From Phaeoceros laevis (Eukaryota; Anthocerotophyta; Anthocerotopsida; Notothyladales): a DNA stretch of 38,780 bases. The translations under genes were made by a program, and so were the position numbers. Under the pieces are notes generated by a model. It had not been told where the DNA came from. It did no database searches and saw only the letters and a list, made by a program, of their open reading frames with translations. Shown here one piece after another: positions 9,804 to 19,881 of the stretch (position 1 is its first letter; each line of letters begins with the position of its first letter). The stretch lies in NCBI GenBank assembly GCA_049999765.1, contig JBNGIQ010009312.1, positions 194,003-232,782 on the forward strand, in the 5' to 3' direction.

Positions 9804-9919
9804 CCGAGCGGAAGACTCTTTTCAAGAAGCTTCTCCAGCTAGACGACACCAAAACCCCGGAGTCTGTTGCGGACGACGATCCAAGCAGAGGCCTCAAGAG
9901 TCGCAGATTAGGATTGTAA
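9804..9919 (+). other. possible orphan 3' exon of a host gene
   Basis: A CAG acceptor-like site at 9801-9803 opens a frame of 37 codons (ERKTLFKKLLQLDDTK ... SRRLGL) ending at TAA 9917-9919. Its composition (amphipathic helix, then an acidic patch, then a basic tail) looks more like real protein than random translation. Any upstream exons would be on the far side of the retrotransposons, so it could be the last exon of a gene whose intron received the insertions. No family is recognised and the call is weak. Confidence 0.25.
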
Positions 9920-10053
9920 CCTCCAGTGTTGATCATGTGTTTCTTATTGTCTCTTGCACGTTTTCGGAGGACTAGTAACAAACAATCCGCTTCATCTTGT
10001 GTACGTTATTACTTGATCATGCTGTGTATAAATCATCAGCCCATGTTTTACAT

Positions 10054-10407
10054 TTATGTTTGTTTTTCCATATTCATGCCAAGCCAGATTCCGCCAGAAC
10101 ACAAACCTGCAATTTTTGTTAGAGCGGATTCGCATGTTACCACTCCCCAGAACTCATCGCGAAAGCTGCACTTCAACCCAAAAATGGCATTGTCCTTAAT
10201 GGGCCAGCCAACTCCAGTGAATGGATGTGAAAGAACTGATTGAACGTCATACCGCATTTGGTGTGCTGCATGCTCGTCGCTACTTATCACGAACACGGAA
10301 TTATTCTGCATGTGGTTTACCCACCCTTCTCCCTTCTCTGAAACCTCGAGCTCAAGACCATTTCGCTCAATATACATTGCTGAAGGTTCCGAGTGAAGGA
10401 CAAACAT
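10054..10407 (-). CDS. hypothetical protein, 117 aa
   Basis: An ATG-started open frame (ATG at 10407) with balanced composition and no low-complexity sequence, beginning MFVLHSEPSAMYIERNG and ending WLGMNMEKQT. It has no signal peptide, membrane segment or recognised domain. It lies between the copia LTR and the acidic coiled-coil gene. A plus-strand ATG frame (10406-10675, 89 codons) starts back to back with it. Both cannot easily be real, and the plus one may instead be a 5' exon of the gene at 10906. Confidence 0.3.
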   Translation of the reverse strand: MFVLHSEPSAMYIERNGLELEVSEKGEGWVNHMQNNSVFVISSDEHAAHQMRYDVQSVLSHPFTGVGWPIKDNAIFGLKCSFRDEFWGVVTCESALTKIAGLCSGGIWLGMNMEKQT

Positions 10408-10905
10408 GAGCGGGAATCAGCGGGGCTTCATGGTCTGGCCATCAAGATATCTGCAAACGAGTGCAGCTCTTCAAGAAGAAAACCAGCAGAAGCAAACATG
10501 TTCTACGGAAGACGAGGGGAAAAAACCGAGAGGTTCCGATTCGGAAATCAGGTCCCCAACAACTTCTAAGGTCTATCGCAAAGCTCTGAGTGATGCTTCC
10601 ACTTCGCAATTTTGCGGTCTCCGATTTGAAAGCACCAAGTTGGTGCGATTCTTGGCTGCTCCAAATCCTTCTTAGCCTGTTTGGTGCATGTTCCAGAGCA
10701 CGGAAATAAAGTGTGGAGACAACGACAACAGCATACTTCAATGCTTGGAGGAGGTACCACAGTCACCAAGCCAAATACAAAACGACACAATCAAGTTCGA
10801 CAGTCACTCCTTGGTGCCAGTTCCTCACACGCACAACTTCAACACGTCATCTGAAGTACGTTTGTCGTCAGTTTGGGCTATACCTTCTTCACCAGACAAG
10901 CCTCC

Positions 10906-12288
10906 ATGGAGCAGGGGCCTCCACAACTAACAAAAGTTCACATTCCACAGGACCTCGGCAGTGCGGGAGGATGTCCATATGGTTCTGCGGAGAAGCAATC
11001 GGACAGAGGCTGGGCAGATTTGAAGTCCTTGTCACCCACACAGAGTCTGAATCAACAGCATGACAAGGTGATTGATTTGTGTACACGATCTCATGATTAC
11101 AAAATAGTGTCTGACACTGAAGAAAGCAAAAACATTGGCACCAGCTCGAAAGGAGAATCCGGAAACGATGAGTCGGTTAAGGGTGATATCAAGCGGGATA
11201 TCACTTTCTGGGTGAAAAGGGGGCTGTCAAATGAAGGCATAGAGTTGAATGAGATGAAGCTGCTCAACAAACTAACTCCAAATTACATCTTGAAAGAGTA
11301 CTTCACCAAGGTACAGGCCTACCTCTATCCAGAGGCAATGCCCCCCAGGATTCGAAAGAACTTGGAAGAACTGTATGAGAAAGTGTATGACAAGCCACTA
11401 TCTGCTGACTCCAGCATTAGCATAAAATTCGCAAGAGCCTTTCTTGCTCAGGAGAAGAAGGGCAACTTGAAGTTCAACTGGGCTAGTTTTGCCTGGAAGG
11501 AGTACATACGTATCACAAACCGAGCTGCTCTGAAGTCGAGGAACAGCCCATCGTCTTCATCGATCAGAGAGCAAGACCAGGATGAACAAGACGATGAAGA
11601 GGCACAGGGCAATGCAAATGCTTCACCTCCCATTGTCAGGACCGAGGACCGTGTCAGTCTGCAAAGTGCTGCAGACGCGCATTTACAGAGCTTGAGAGCT
11701 GATTTGCAGTGGACTCACAAGACGAACGGAAGTTTGCAGGAATTCGACAGCTTAGTCTCAAGCTTCCTTTCAGAACAGTGTCTGCAGGATCGAGCACAAG
11801 CAGACATCAGAAGGGAAAAGGAGAAGGTGACCTTATCTTTGTCTTCAGCTCAGCGTCAATGTATTCTCCTCAGACCGGGCATCCAGGAAGTCGAAGGAAA
11901 GATTCGACATCTGGAGGCCCTTGTGAGGGAGGCGGTTGACAGATTACAAGATGTGAAGGCCAGAAAGCCGGTGGTGGTGAATGACTCCAACTTTCCCATC
12001 TGGAAGGCATGGTGCACAGAATTGCAGAAGCAGTGTTCAAAACTAGGGTATTTCCGAATGGAGTTGCAAGAACAGGAATCAGCCTTCAACAAGCTTCGTT
12101 TGGACCTCGAAGCAGCCGTGAGTCAGCAGCGGAACGACACTCATGCGATGGATCTTCTCACTCAAAGAGCAGCGCATCGTATGGTTCACACCTCGTACCA
12201 TGTGGCCGAAGCTAACACCACAGAAAGTAAGAAGAGAAAGTGCCAACTTTTTGACAGTCTGGCGGGGCAAAGTTTCAACAATAGCTAG
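10906..12288 (+). CDS. unrecognised acidic/coiled-coil protein, about 460 aa
   Basis: The frame is open from before 10873; the first ATG is 10906 (G at +4). A CAG just upstream (10891-10896 region) could be a splice acceptor, so more 5' exons are possible, for example at 10406-10570. Residues about 85-215 form a compact helical region (DITFWVKRGLSNEGIELNE ... FNWASFAWKEYIRITNR). Then comes a Ser-rich and Asp/Glu/Gln-rich linker (DQDEQDDEEAQ), followed by about 200 residues of heptad-rich helix (coiled coil) and a basic KKRK near the C-terminus that could be a nuclear signal. I do not recognise the family. The helical segment plus coiled coil recalls gag-like or plant mobile-domain proteins, but no motif supports that. 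The stop lies 37 bp before the next ATG. Confidence 0.6.
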   Translation: MEQGPPQLTKVHIPQDLGSAGGCPYGSAEKQSDRGWADLKSLSPTQSLNQQHDKVIDLCTRSHDYKIVSDTEESKNIGTSSKGESGNDESVKGDIKRDITFWVKRGLSNEGIELNEMKLLNKLTPNYILKEYFTKVQAYLYPEAMPPRIRKNLEELYEKVYDKPLSADSSISIKFARAFLAQEKKGNLKFNWASFAWKEYIRITNRAALKSRNSPSSSSIREQDQDEQDDEEAQGNANASPPIVRTEDRVSLQSAADAHLQSLRADLQWTHKTNGSLQEFDSLVSSFLSEQCLQDRAQADIRREKEKVTLSLSSAQRQCILLRPGIQEVEGKIRHLEALVREAVDRLQDVKARKPVVVNDSNFPIWKAWCTELQKQCSKLGYFRMELQEQESAFNKLRLDLEAAVSQQRNDTHAMDLLTQRAAHRMVHTSYHVAEANTTESKKRKCQLFDSLAGQSFNNS

Positions 12289-12325
12289 CTGGGAGATTAG
12301 AATCCAGGCAGACCCTGGTTGAAGA

Positions 12326-12979
12326 ATGGCCGCCATGTTCGGTACCAGCTGGTCCCTGGCCGTGGTCGCAATGCTTTTCAGCAGCTCCATCATCTCTTAT
12401 ATTGCTGCCGGGAGTTTTGAGCAGTCGCATTTGCTTCTGCGCTCTCAGACCCAGGGAGGAGAGGATGCTCCGAAGGCCACTCCTTGGCCATGGGAGTTCA
12501 CCATCTCCTTCACCACCACGTCCGACAGAGGAACACAGGAGGGGTTTCTGGCTTACGATTGGGCCAACAAGCAGCAACGGGTGCTGCACTCTGCGGGCTC
12601 GTATGCCTGCTTGGAGTACGGAACCGAGAAAGAGTGTTCCACTCTTTTCAATCCCATTGGCATCTTCGTGATCATTCCGTCGGAGAGCAAGTGCTGGCTG
12701 GAAACTCCTGGAGTGGGATCTGTGCCCCCGGATTGGGTTGTGCAGGGGGACTTCATTGGGCTTCAGGTGTTAGAAGGAGCTGGACTGTGCCGTGGGTTTG
12801 CTTATCCTCCTACTTCTCATCAATACTGGGAGAGAGTAGACGATGGAGCTCCCTGCCTCTTTGCCTTCAGTGTGCATGAAAAGGATTACTCTTTCAGGCC
12901 CGATACCCTTGTCCTTGGCTCTCCTAATGCGGAGTATTTTGCCATTCCTGAGTACTGTTCCCTGACAAAGGTTGTATAG
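12326..12979 (+). CDS. secreted Cys-containing protein of unknown function, 217 aa
   Basis: ATG at 12326. Residues about 8-28 (WSLAVVAMLFSSSIISYIAA) form a signal peptide or signal anchor. The mature part has a beta-rich pattern with conserved-looking Cys and Trp: YACLEYGTEKECSTLF, SKCWLETPGVGSVPPDW, GAGLCRGFAY, YWERVDDGAPC and IPEYC near the end. The arrangement (PPDW, then a Cys-rich strand, then Y.W..V.DG.P, closing with a P.YC motif) recalls ependymin-like beta-sandwich proteins and related plant secreted proteins of unknown function. That likeness is from memory. It is intronless and converges on the hydrolase gene at 13189, with 209 bp between stops. Confidence 0.65.
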   Translation: MAAMFGTSWSLAVVAMLFSSSIISYIAAGSFEQSHLLLRSQTQGGEDAPKATPWPWEFTISFTTTSDRGTQEGFLAYDWANKQQRVLHSAGSYACLEYGTEKECSTLFNPIGIFVIIPSESKCWLETPGVGSVPPDWVVQGDFIGLQVLEGAGLCRGFAYPPTSHQYWERVDDGAPCLFAFSVHEKDYSFRPDTLVLGSPNAEYFAIPEYCSLTKVV

Positions 12980-13188
12980 ACTAGGTCCTCAAGGAGCACG
13001 CCGAGACAAGTTCCACGCAATAAGGTCTCCAACGCCAGAGCTCTAGAATGTAACATCCTAGCAGAGTTATATGTAGGACTTGTCTCTGTTGTAGCATGAC
13101 ATAGCGAGAAAGGAGAGGCAAAGCAACACTGTGATACAAACTATGTACACGGCCTGGGGTATTATCTTGTCCGCTCCCATGGCCGCAT

Positions 13189-14328
13189 CTATTCAGTAAA
13201 TTGCAAACTGGTAGTGCTGGGGTCGTCCAACCAGTCAAATATTTTGCCTGACTCAATGGCGGTCATCTCATGACTTCCGTAGGCAAGATTTAGTTCCTCT
13301 TGTATATGGTTCTCCCATTTTAGCCTGCCTCGTGCTTCCACTGGCAGCACATTTCTTTTCTTCACGGGCATCTGCCAGTTTGATAAACGGCCATCCATTT
13401 TCAGAAATCCTTTCTGATCTAGAAGCCCACTGTCCTTCAACGCATTGAAGATTCTCGTTGACAGTCTTCGGTTCACGCCTGGAATCCTCTCAGAGAAAAA
13501 TGTGGGAGTTACGGCGAACTCATAGCATTTCACCTCGGCCGTTCGAATCTTAGCTTGAATTAGAAGCTCCATAGACTTCTTCACTTTTGCTGCTGTTGCT
13601 GCATCCTTGGGCATGTGGACAAACAGCGTCGGGGGGTATGTAGGCTTGATTTGTCCAAAGTTTGGAGCAAAAAAGTTTCCATGTGAGATCATTAACACTA
13701 AGGACTTCAACTCCATAGACTTCTCCTGAGCTAAGCTTGAAACAAAGAACCCTCCAGATGAAGCTCCAAGAGCAGAAATGGGTAACCCTTCTAATTTATG
13801 TTCATCAATCCATGACTTCAGGACTTCCTTCACATACCCTGCGTCTGCCATGTAATTCCAACAGCCCTTTTTTCCCTTGCTAGATATCGCTATTACTGCA
13901 TACCGTCTTTTCAGAGCCTCCAAAACCAACAGCCGATCTTCAGGAAGACCCACACATGTACTGCACTGAGGATGCTCGTCCCAGAAATTGGTTGCTTTGT
14001 TATGACATCCATGTGCTAGAAACAGAACAGCTCGTGCCTCCTCCGGGATTTGCCACACGAACTCTGTGTCAGCCCATGACTCTAGAGTGGGCTTAAGCGG
14101 CACAGAGTAAGTTGCATCAGACAGCCAAACTCCGGCCAGAAGACCGTGTCGGGGATCCGCAGCTCGCAATGACAGAAAGAGTGAAGCCGACATAACCAGA
14201 AGAAACAGTGCGAGGACAGAGCGCTGCTTCGCCTGCACCATGACCCAGTGGTTCGAGACACCATTGAACCCTCCATGCATTTGTAATGGACGTGGCAGAG
14301 CTATCGGAGCCATCCGAGCCCTTAGCAT
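13189..14328 (-). CDS. membrane-anchored alpha/beta hydrolase, 379 aa
   Basis: The first ATG in frame is 14328; an upstream in-frame GTG is not a plausible plant start. A hydrophobic segment at about residues 37-55 (SVLALFLLVMSASLFLSL) makes it a type II anchor or secretory protein. The hydrolase core shows the oxyanion loop FLAHGCHNKATNFWD, the Cys pair QCSTC, the nucleophile elbow ALGASSGGFF (G-x-S-x-G) and a late His in AYGSHEMTAIESGKIFDWL as the probable catalytic base. It is intronless. The substrate cannot be read from the sequence. The TFFSERIPGVNRRLSTRIF segment suggests a lid. It is divergently arranged with the plastid-type hydrolase at 15118. Confidence 0.8.
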   Translation of the reverse strand: MLRARMAPIALPRPLQMHGGFNGVSNHWVMVQAKQRSVLALFLLVMSASLFLSLRAADPRHGLLAGVWLSDATYSVPLKPTLESWADTEFVWQIPEEARAVLFLAHGCHNKATNFWDEHPQCSTCVGLPEDRLLVLEALKRRYAVIAISSKGKKGCWNYMADAGYVKEVLKSWIDEHKLEGLPISALGASSGGFFVSSLAQEKSMELKSLVLMISHGNFFAPNFGQIKPTYPPTLFVHMPKDAATAAKVKKSMELLIQAKIRTAEVKCYEFAVTPTFFSERIPGVNRRLSTRIFNALKDSGLLDQKGFLKMDGRLSNWQMPVKKRNVLPVEARGRLKWENHIQEELNLAYGSHEMTAIESGKIFDWLDDPSTTSLQFTE

Positions 14329-15117
14329 AGGTACCACCGACTGTCGTTTCTCTGGAACCTGCAGCTCACCTTCTTCCACCTGTCAAAGAATTCTGTTAGG
14401 CAAATACTATAGCGAGGGGATCCTGACGATAGTGGCCGAGGATTTCTACCGTGTCACTCAAAACGTCACGAGTGACCTAGCTCTGTTTCCTGACGCCAAG
14501 AAGATGGACAGTCAGTCGTCAAACTTCACAAGTTGTAGGATTGCAAATGAGATCTGCTAGCAGGATTCAGCTTGCTGAAACCTCACAGAGAGCATATGCG
14601 CCAGCAGACAACCTGCCTCCACAAGCTGAGTATCAGCAGCGAGGTACTGCAACGCTGTCTCTTGTCTGAGACATCACCCACCCAAACTGTCTTCCTGTCC
14701 GTCAGAGGATGCGGGACTCATTGTGGATCGGCAACAGCGGTCGACCAGTGCCCCCCTTCGTCTTGCAAGCCTTTCCGTGCGGGAGTAGCGGTAAGGTGTT
14801 TAGAAATCCGCAAAGCGAGCTGCCACGGCCGTTTTGGAGAACTGCAATCGGGGCACGGCACTACAATATCCTCTGAACAACCAGCTATTAAAGATCTTTT
14901 TGCTCTTGGAAACCGGGAGCTATGCGTACGTCTGATACCTCCGCACAACACGGAATCCGTACCATCCGAGCGCTTCCAAATCAGGGAAGCTATGCGCCGT
15001 GCCCATTCTAAAAATGACATCTCTAAAAATGAAATCTCTAAAAGTGTTGCTCTTTAGAACGCAAATGTTCGCCGGTTCCTAAGGTAGTGCCACCTTAGAG
15101 GTGCACTGGCGGAAAGG
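14329..15117. other. intergenic region between divergent hydrolase genes
   Basis: About 790 bp separating the ATGs of two divergent genes. A 161-codon plus-strand frame (14572-15057) has random-looking composition and I do not call it. Near 15007-15050 the sequence CTCTAAAAATGA/CTCTAAAAGTG recurs in a short tandem pattern. No clear TATA box is seen for either gene. Confidence 0.5.
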
Positions 15118-17127
15118 ATGGTTGGTTGCGGAGCGCCGTCCAGCATCTGCTGTCAGCGGTCCCTATATGCACGACCACGACCGAAGGCCTCAGTGGAGAG
15201 CATTGGAAATTTTACCACCTGCGGAGGAGTGCTTCAGAAGAAGCAGGCCAGCAAAGGGTCCAAATTCGATTCACACGGGAGATGCAGAAGTGTAGTTCAG
15301 GTTGTGAGTGTCATATCGACTCCAGAGAAGTCGAAGACCGTCTTTCCAGCGTTTCTTCCACCTGATGTGGAGAAGCTCAAGGAGAAAGCTGCCCGGGACA
15401 TCGCTGCCAGGATTCAAAGGCTTCCAGTAGAGGTTCGGTTCATCTTTACAAAGACCTCAATTCACACCAGCTTGTTCCATACAAAGAGTCCTGAAGCCGC
15501 TTATTTTGCCATTTTTTGATCATGTCAGTGGATGCCGTCTGGCAGACAAGTCTGTGCTCCGAGCCCATTTTGACAGGTTGCGTGGTACCTGAGGTTACTC
15601 AAAAGGACTGGCCACCCGTATTGCTGCTGCATGGATTTGATAGGTGAGTCTTTTTGTAGCTTTTTGGCATAAAGGACTTGTGCGGAGCTGATCCCAGGAG
15701 TAAAGAATTTTATTTCTCGCTTCTCATGTCACAGCTCGTCTCTAGAGTGGCGGAGAACGCTCCCTTTGCTAGAGAAGGCTGGACTAAGGTCGTGGGCTGT
15801 TGACATTCTCGGTTGGGGGTTCTCCAGCACAGGTGAGACTCTAAATTGACTGATAACCCAGTCAAGGCTCCCTATCGTTCTCATCTGTTACCAGTCTTCT
15901 TACCACCTCCCATCTCCAGACCAGCATGACTGTACTGAAATGCGTCTGACTTGTTTTAGCTGAGGGAGTCTCATCTTTTGGCGTACCTGCAAAGCGAGAG
16001 CACCTTTATGAGGTACACATCCTGTTTCGTGTTCGTTTCTATCACTGTCCTTAAACTTCGTCTGTGCAATTAAGCTGTTGGGTGACCTGCAGCAGTTCAT
16101 GTCAAGGAACGAACTTGAACAGCCTGTGTGATTGGCAGTTTTGGAAAGCCTACATCAACGAGCCCGTGGTGTTGGTTGGGGCAAGTCTTGGTGGTGCAAT
16201 AGCTCTCGACTTCACTCTTGCTTACCCCAATGCTGTGAGTTCGCCAAAGTTGTCATGTGCCCCGCATAAGTTGGGTAATTACTTCAAGTTTCCTGATCCG
16301 GAATCCATGTGATTATCCGTGATCTTCAGGTCTCCAAGTTGGTGCTTATAGATGCTGAAGGGTACACGGAGGGCATTGGAGAAAAAGATGCTCTACCGAA
16401 GTACTTGGCATATGCTGCGGTAGGTACCTGTGTCGGTTGAATGGATGGCAGTTTAGAGCCCTTTTCATCCCACTCCTGACAAGTGCATGATACACTGAAT
16501 CAGGCGGCTGTTCTTAAAAGTGTACCATTGAGGACTTATGCAAATACTTTGATCTTCAGCAAGCTGTCTGGAGATATCCTCTTTGATTCGATGCGGGTAC
16601 TTTCTTGTACAGACTTGTTTCACATCAGAAATGAAAGCTCAAAGTTATTTAAAGTACGCTGGTTTTACAGGTTGGCAGGCTGCATTGTCTCATGCCAGGA
16701 TGGGCAGATGCATTGGTGGATTTCATGAGAAGTGGTGGCTATAATGTGGCTGCTCGCATAAGAGAGGTATGTTCCTTAGAGCTGCAGAAAGTCATGCATG
16801 CAAAAATTCCTGTTTGATAGGTTTATTCAGCGTTTTGCTGTGTTTCACAGATACAGAAGGACACTCTAGTAATCTGGGGAGATAAAGACAAAATTCTGCC
16901 CAAGGAATACCCTGAGGTTTTGGATGGCTCTTGCATTTAAGCCAAGATGTGTAGTTTGCTTCCTTCCAGTCCCATAGCTCACATGTTCTCATCGTTTCAC
17001 TCTGCAGAAGTTCAAGGAAGACATCCAAGGGTCAGTTTTACACTACGTTCCTGACTGTGGGCACATACCACACGTGGAGAAGCCAGAAGTAGTTTCAGCT
17101 TTGCTATCAGCTTTTGTAAAGAAGTGA
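15118..17127 (+). CDS. plastid-type alpha/beta hydrolase, 10 exons, 374 aa (AT3G10840-like)
   Basis: Hand splicing with GT-AG sites gives exons 15118-15432, 15546-15643, 15735-15832, 15960-16012, 16139-16234, 16330-16419, 16504-16596, 16671-16766, 16851-16916 and 17008-17127, with all phases consistent. The Ser/Arg-rich N-terminus (about 70 residues, few acidic) looks like a chloroplast transit peptide. Conserved parts are FLPPDVEKLKEKAARDIAARI, LLLHGFDSSSLEWRRTLPLL, VDILGWGFSS, VLVGASLGGAIALDF (nucleophile Ser in G-x-S-x-G), LVIWGDKDKILP (Asp) and VPDCGHIPHVEKP (His), a full catalytic triad. It resembles the Arabidopsis AT3G10840-type plastid hydrolases (recalled, not searched). The substrate is unknown. 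Its stop is 81 bp from the stop of the convergent carboxypeptidase gene. The exon 4/5 junction is the least certain. Confidence 0.85.
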
Positions 17128-17208
17128 GAGCTTTTATGTGACCCGGTTGCAATCATCTGGCACTTTTGCTTCTTTGAAAGATCCGATGAGCATGAATCAG
17201 GTGAGGTG

Positions 17209-19881
17209 TCAAGTTCCTGTTATCATGCCCATCATCTCCAAAGCAATGCGTGGTTGATCTGCTGCTACCTGTGAAAGAAGGAATCATCAGAACAGAATAT
17301 GAGCCGGTTTACAGCTTGCAGACTTCTTGGTAAGGAAGATGGTCTCACCGCATGTCCAGCATTAAGAATCCAGTAGAAGGCCAAATTTTTGTATCTCCTC
17401 ACAAAACCACCAGTGGAGGGCTCCCCGAAGTAAAGTGGAGCACGCTCAGCGGCATTGAATGACGTCAGGTGTGTCCAGCTGAACAGTCGGTCTTGTTATC
17501 AGGAAACCGATGGAAATCGTAGTCAACTTTTTGAGCTTTGCACCTTGATTTAAGTGTCCTCACTTGAGTTTTTGTACCCAGGCCTCTGTCCCCGGTGTGG
17601 CGCATATCAAGTCCAGCTAGCCCAAAAGAGACAACAGGTAAACCACCGATCTCACAGAAAGGGCTTCCGAGGCTTGCAGGCTGGAAACCAACAAGTCTTA
17701 ATTACCTGTCCAGAGAAGATGGTGACATTAACTCCAAACTCCAGCAGCGAGGCAACCTGCACTCACCACCCACTCTCACTCTCTCAGGCATACATTGGTT
17801 ACTTCACCAGCTGCTTCGCTCCAGAATTGCATCCCACGGACAAACCTGCGAAATGGTGTCCCGCATGAAATCGGCAGCGTGTGCATCAAAGACTTGCGGA
17901 GAAACTTCGACCCATCTGTAAACCCAATATGCTTGTCAGATAAGTCTCAGTGAGCCAACGAAACGCAAATCTTAAAGCGGACAGTGCTTACGTCAAGTTT
18001 GCTGGGATGATCCCCAGCTTCTTTCTGATCGGCCCGTTCATCAGGGATGGAAGATCTGTTTGAGCATCTGGATCATCGAAATCCGCGACTTGCGCTTGAT
18101 GCCGTTGAAACCGCAATTTTTGGGTTCGATGGAGGCTTCTAGGAGCTCCATCTTCTTGAGCNNNNNNNNNNNNNNNNNNNNNNNNNNNNNNNNNNNNNNN
18201 NNNNNNNNNNNNNNNNNNNNNNNNNNNNNNNNNNNNNNNNNNNNNNNNNNNNNNNNNNNNNACCGGCAGTCTGTTCTAAATCTTGGTCTTTGAGTCGACG
18301 TACCACTTTATTGGAAACTAGCCTCGTCAGGTACTCGAGGCTAAGCCAAGCGTCCCATGCTTCCGGCCACTTTTGAGACACTACAAGCTCCACAACATCT
18401 TGCGTGCCGCTGTCGAAAACAAGACAGACCGGCGTCACCATACAACCACTCCAACAGTCAGTTGCAAGAACAAATGGTGTTCAATGTTTCAATCCTCTCC
18501 AGATGCTCGTGAATTGACTCCTTGGATAATGCAGACGGGGAACCAGTACCTTCGAATGGCTTCAAGTCCCTCCTTTCCCACGCGAGAAAAAGCGTAAAGC
18601 TGGGGACCCCATGACATCTGCACAACCGATTGTTAGAAATGTCAAACACCTCAGTCAAAAGGGGAAGATGCAGAACGAACTCCCACAAATGCGTGAGTCC
18701 GCCCTCCCGGGCCACGCACCACAGAATCTAGAGCGGAAATCCAGGTATTCCCGAGCGCCACCCCTGAATCACGAATAAAACCAGACCTCAGAATAGGTTC
18801 CTCCATGAAGATGGATGGTGAAGCCGCAGCCCAACAGCATTGCAAATGGTACCTGCAAAATTGGCATCGAGTTCACCAGATCTTGTGGCATTGTGCAGAG
18901 CCAACCCAAGACAAGTCGCAAACTTGCCACCGTAAGACTGAGCGAAGATATGCAGCGGATTTGTTCTCAGCGCAGGGTGATCCTTGTAAAACCGCTGCAA
19001 GAACACCATCATGTCGCTCGTCACCTCCTCGACGTTTGTCGTTAGGAGTGAAGGGTCCTCCACGTAGCTGAAGCCTTCATGATCAAGGATTGCACTCCAG
19101 GCGGTCTCAATTCAGAAGCACATTCATGACCACAGATGCAGTACAAGGATGTGGCAGAATTTTGAGGATTGCGCACATGCACAATTCCTCAGACGTGGCT
19201 TTCCAACCGGCCTTACCTGTGCCAACCGGATTGTCCTGCAAACATAACATTCCGCACATCACATCTTCCTAGACAGAAAACGTAGCATCTACGAACGCCA
19301 ATGTACCACCAGTCAGCAGCCCACTGCCCTGCAATGAATGCACCTACCACAAACAGGAGATGAGCTTTCTGGCGCCATGTGTAGGGATTCGGCTTGAGCT
19401 TTATGTCCAGTGGCCCGAACTCCTCGAAGTTCCCGACCCCCACGCCCGACGAGCCCTGCGCATGCCCAGCGCCACAATTCGCTTTGCAGAATTTCAGCAC
19501 TCCCACTCTTCATCCGCCTTATTCACAATGTCATGTTCGTCAGAAATTGTCCCAGGAACTGTACCGGGCCGCCTTGGAGCCAGAGCAGTAGAGGCGCCGC
19601 GCTCGCATTCGCATTGTCGACGTTGTGAAGCCACCAGAACAAGTGGGCACCTGACAAGACCGATTCAAGACATGCAAAAACCTGCATTCAATTGGGACAT
19701 CTACATTCATCAGTCCACCAGCTGAAGCAAAACTTCACTGACGTGGGTCACCTGGGCGGACATCGGTGTAGCCCCACTCCTCGGATCCATCGGTGGTGCC
19801 GGAGCTCAAATTGTCCTGCGCCACAGACCAAGTCCCCAGCAGAAGCAGGCCCAGAAGCAGCGCCAAGGCCTGATCCCCCAT
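17209..19881 (-). CDS. serine carboxypeptidase, SCPL51/SCPEP1-like, about 14 exons, one gap inside
   Basis: ATG at 19881 opens a signal peptide (MGDQALALLLGLLLLGTWS), then EEWGYTDVRPG. Exons on the minus strand: 19881-19752, 19650-19565, 19455-19348, 19235-19217 (19 bp), 19074-18853, 18763-18720, 18617-18550, 18409-18304, gap, about 18130-17992, 17915-17846, 17756-17706, 17616-17564, 17478-17349 and 17268-17209. All phases that can be checked agree. Family S10 motifs are LLLWLQGGPGSSGVGVGNF, DNPVGTGFSY, the nucleophile motif AQSYGGKFA, Asp in SGQLDLICAT and His in NAGHAVAADQP. These match the retinoid-inducible carboxypeptidase/SCPL51 clade. The residue before the active Ser is Gln where S10 enzymes normally have Glu, which may alter pH behaviour. 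Likely vacuolar or secreted. Part of the exon 8-9 region is lost in the 100-N gap. Confidence 0.88.
18162..18261. other. assembly gap (100 N) within the carboxypeptidase gene
   Basis: Exactly 100 N, probably a placeholder. It falls in an intron or variable exon between the KWPEAWDAW exon and the SLMNGPIRKKL exon, so a small exon may be missing. Confidence 0.95.

Noticed and set aside
14572-15057. 161-codon plus-strand open frame
   Set aside because: No domain, Cys/Ser/His-rich random composition, and it lies in the space between two divergent promoters.
17554-17921. Plus-strand frames of about 105 codons
   Set aside because: They run antisense over well-supported carboxypeptidase exons and introns.
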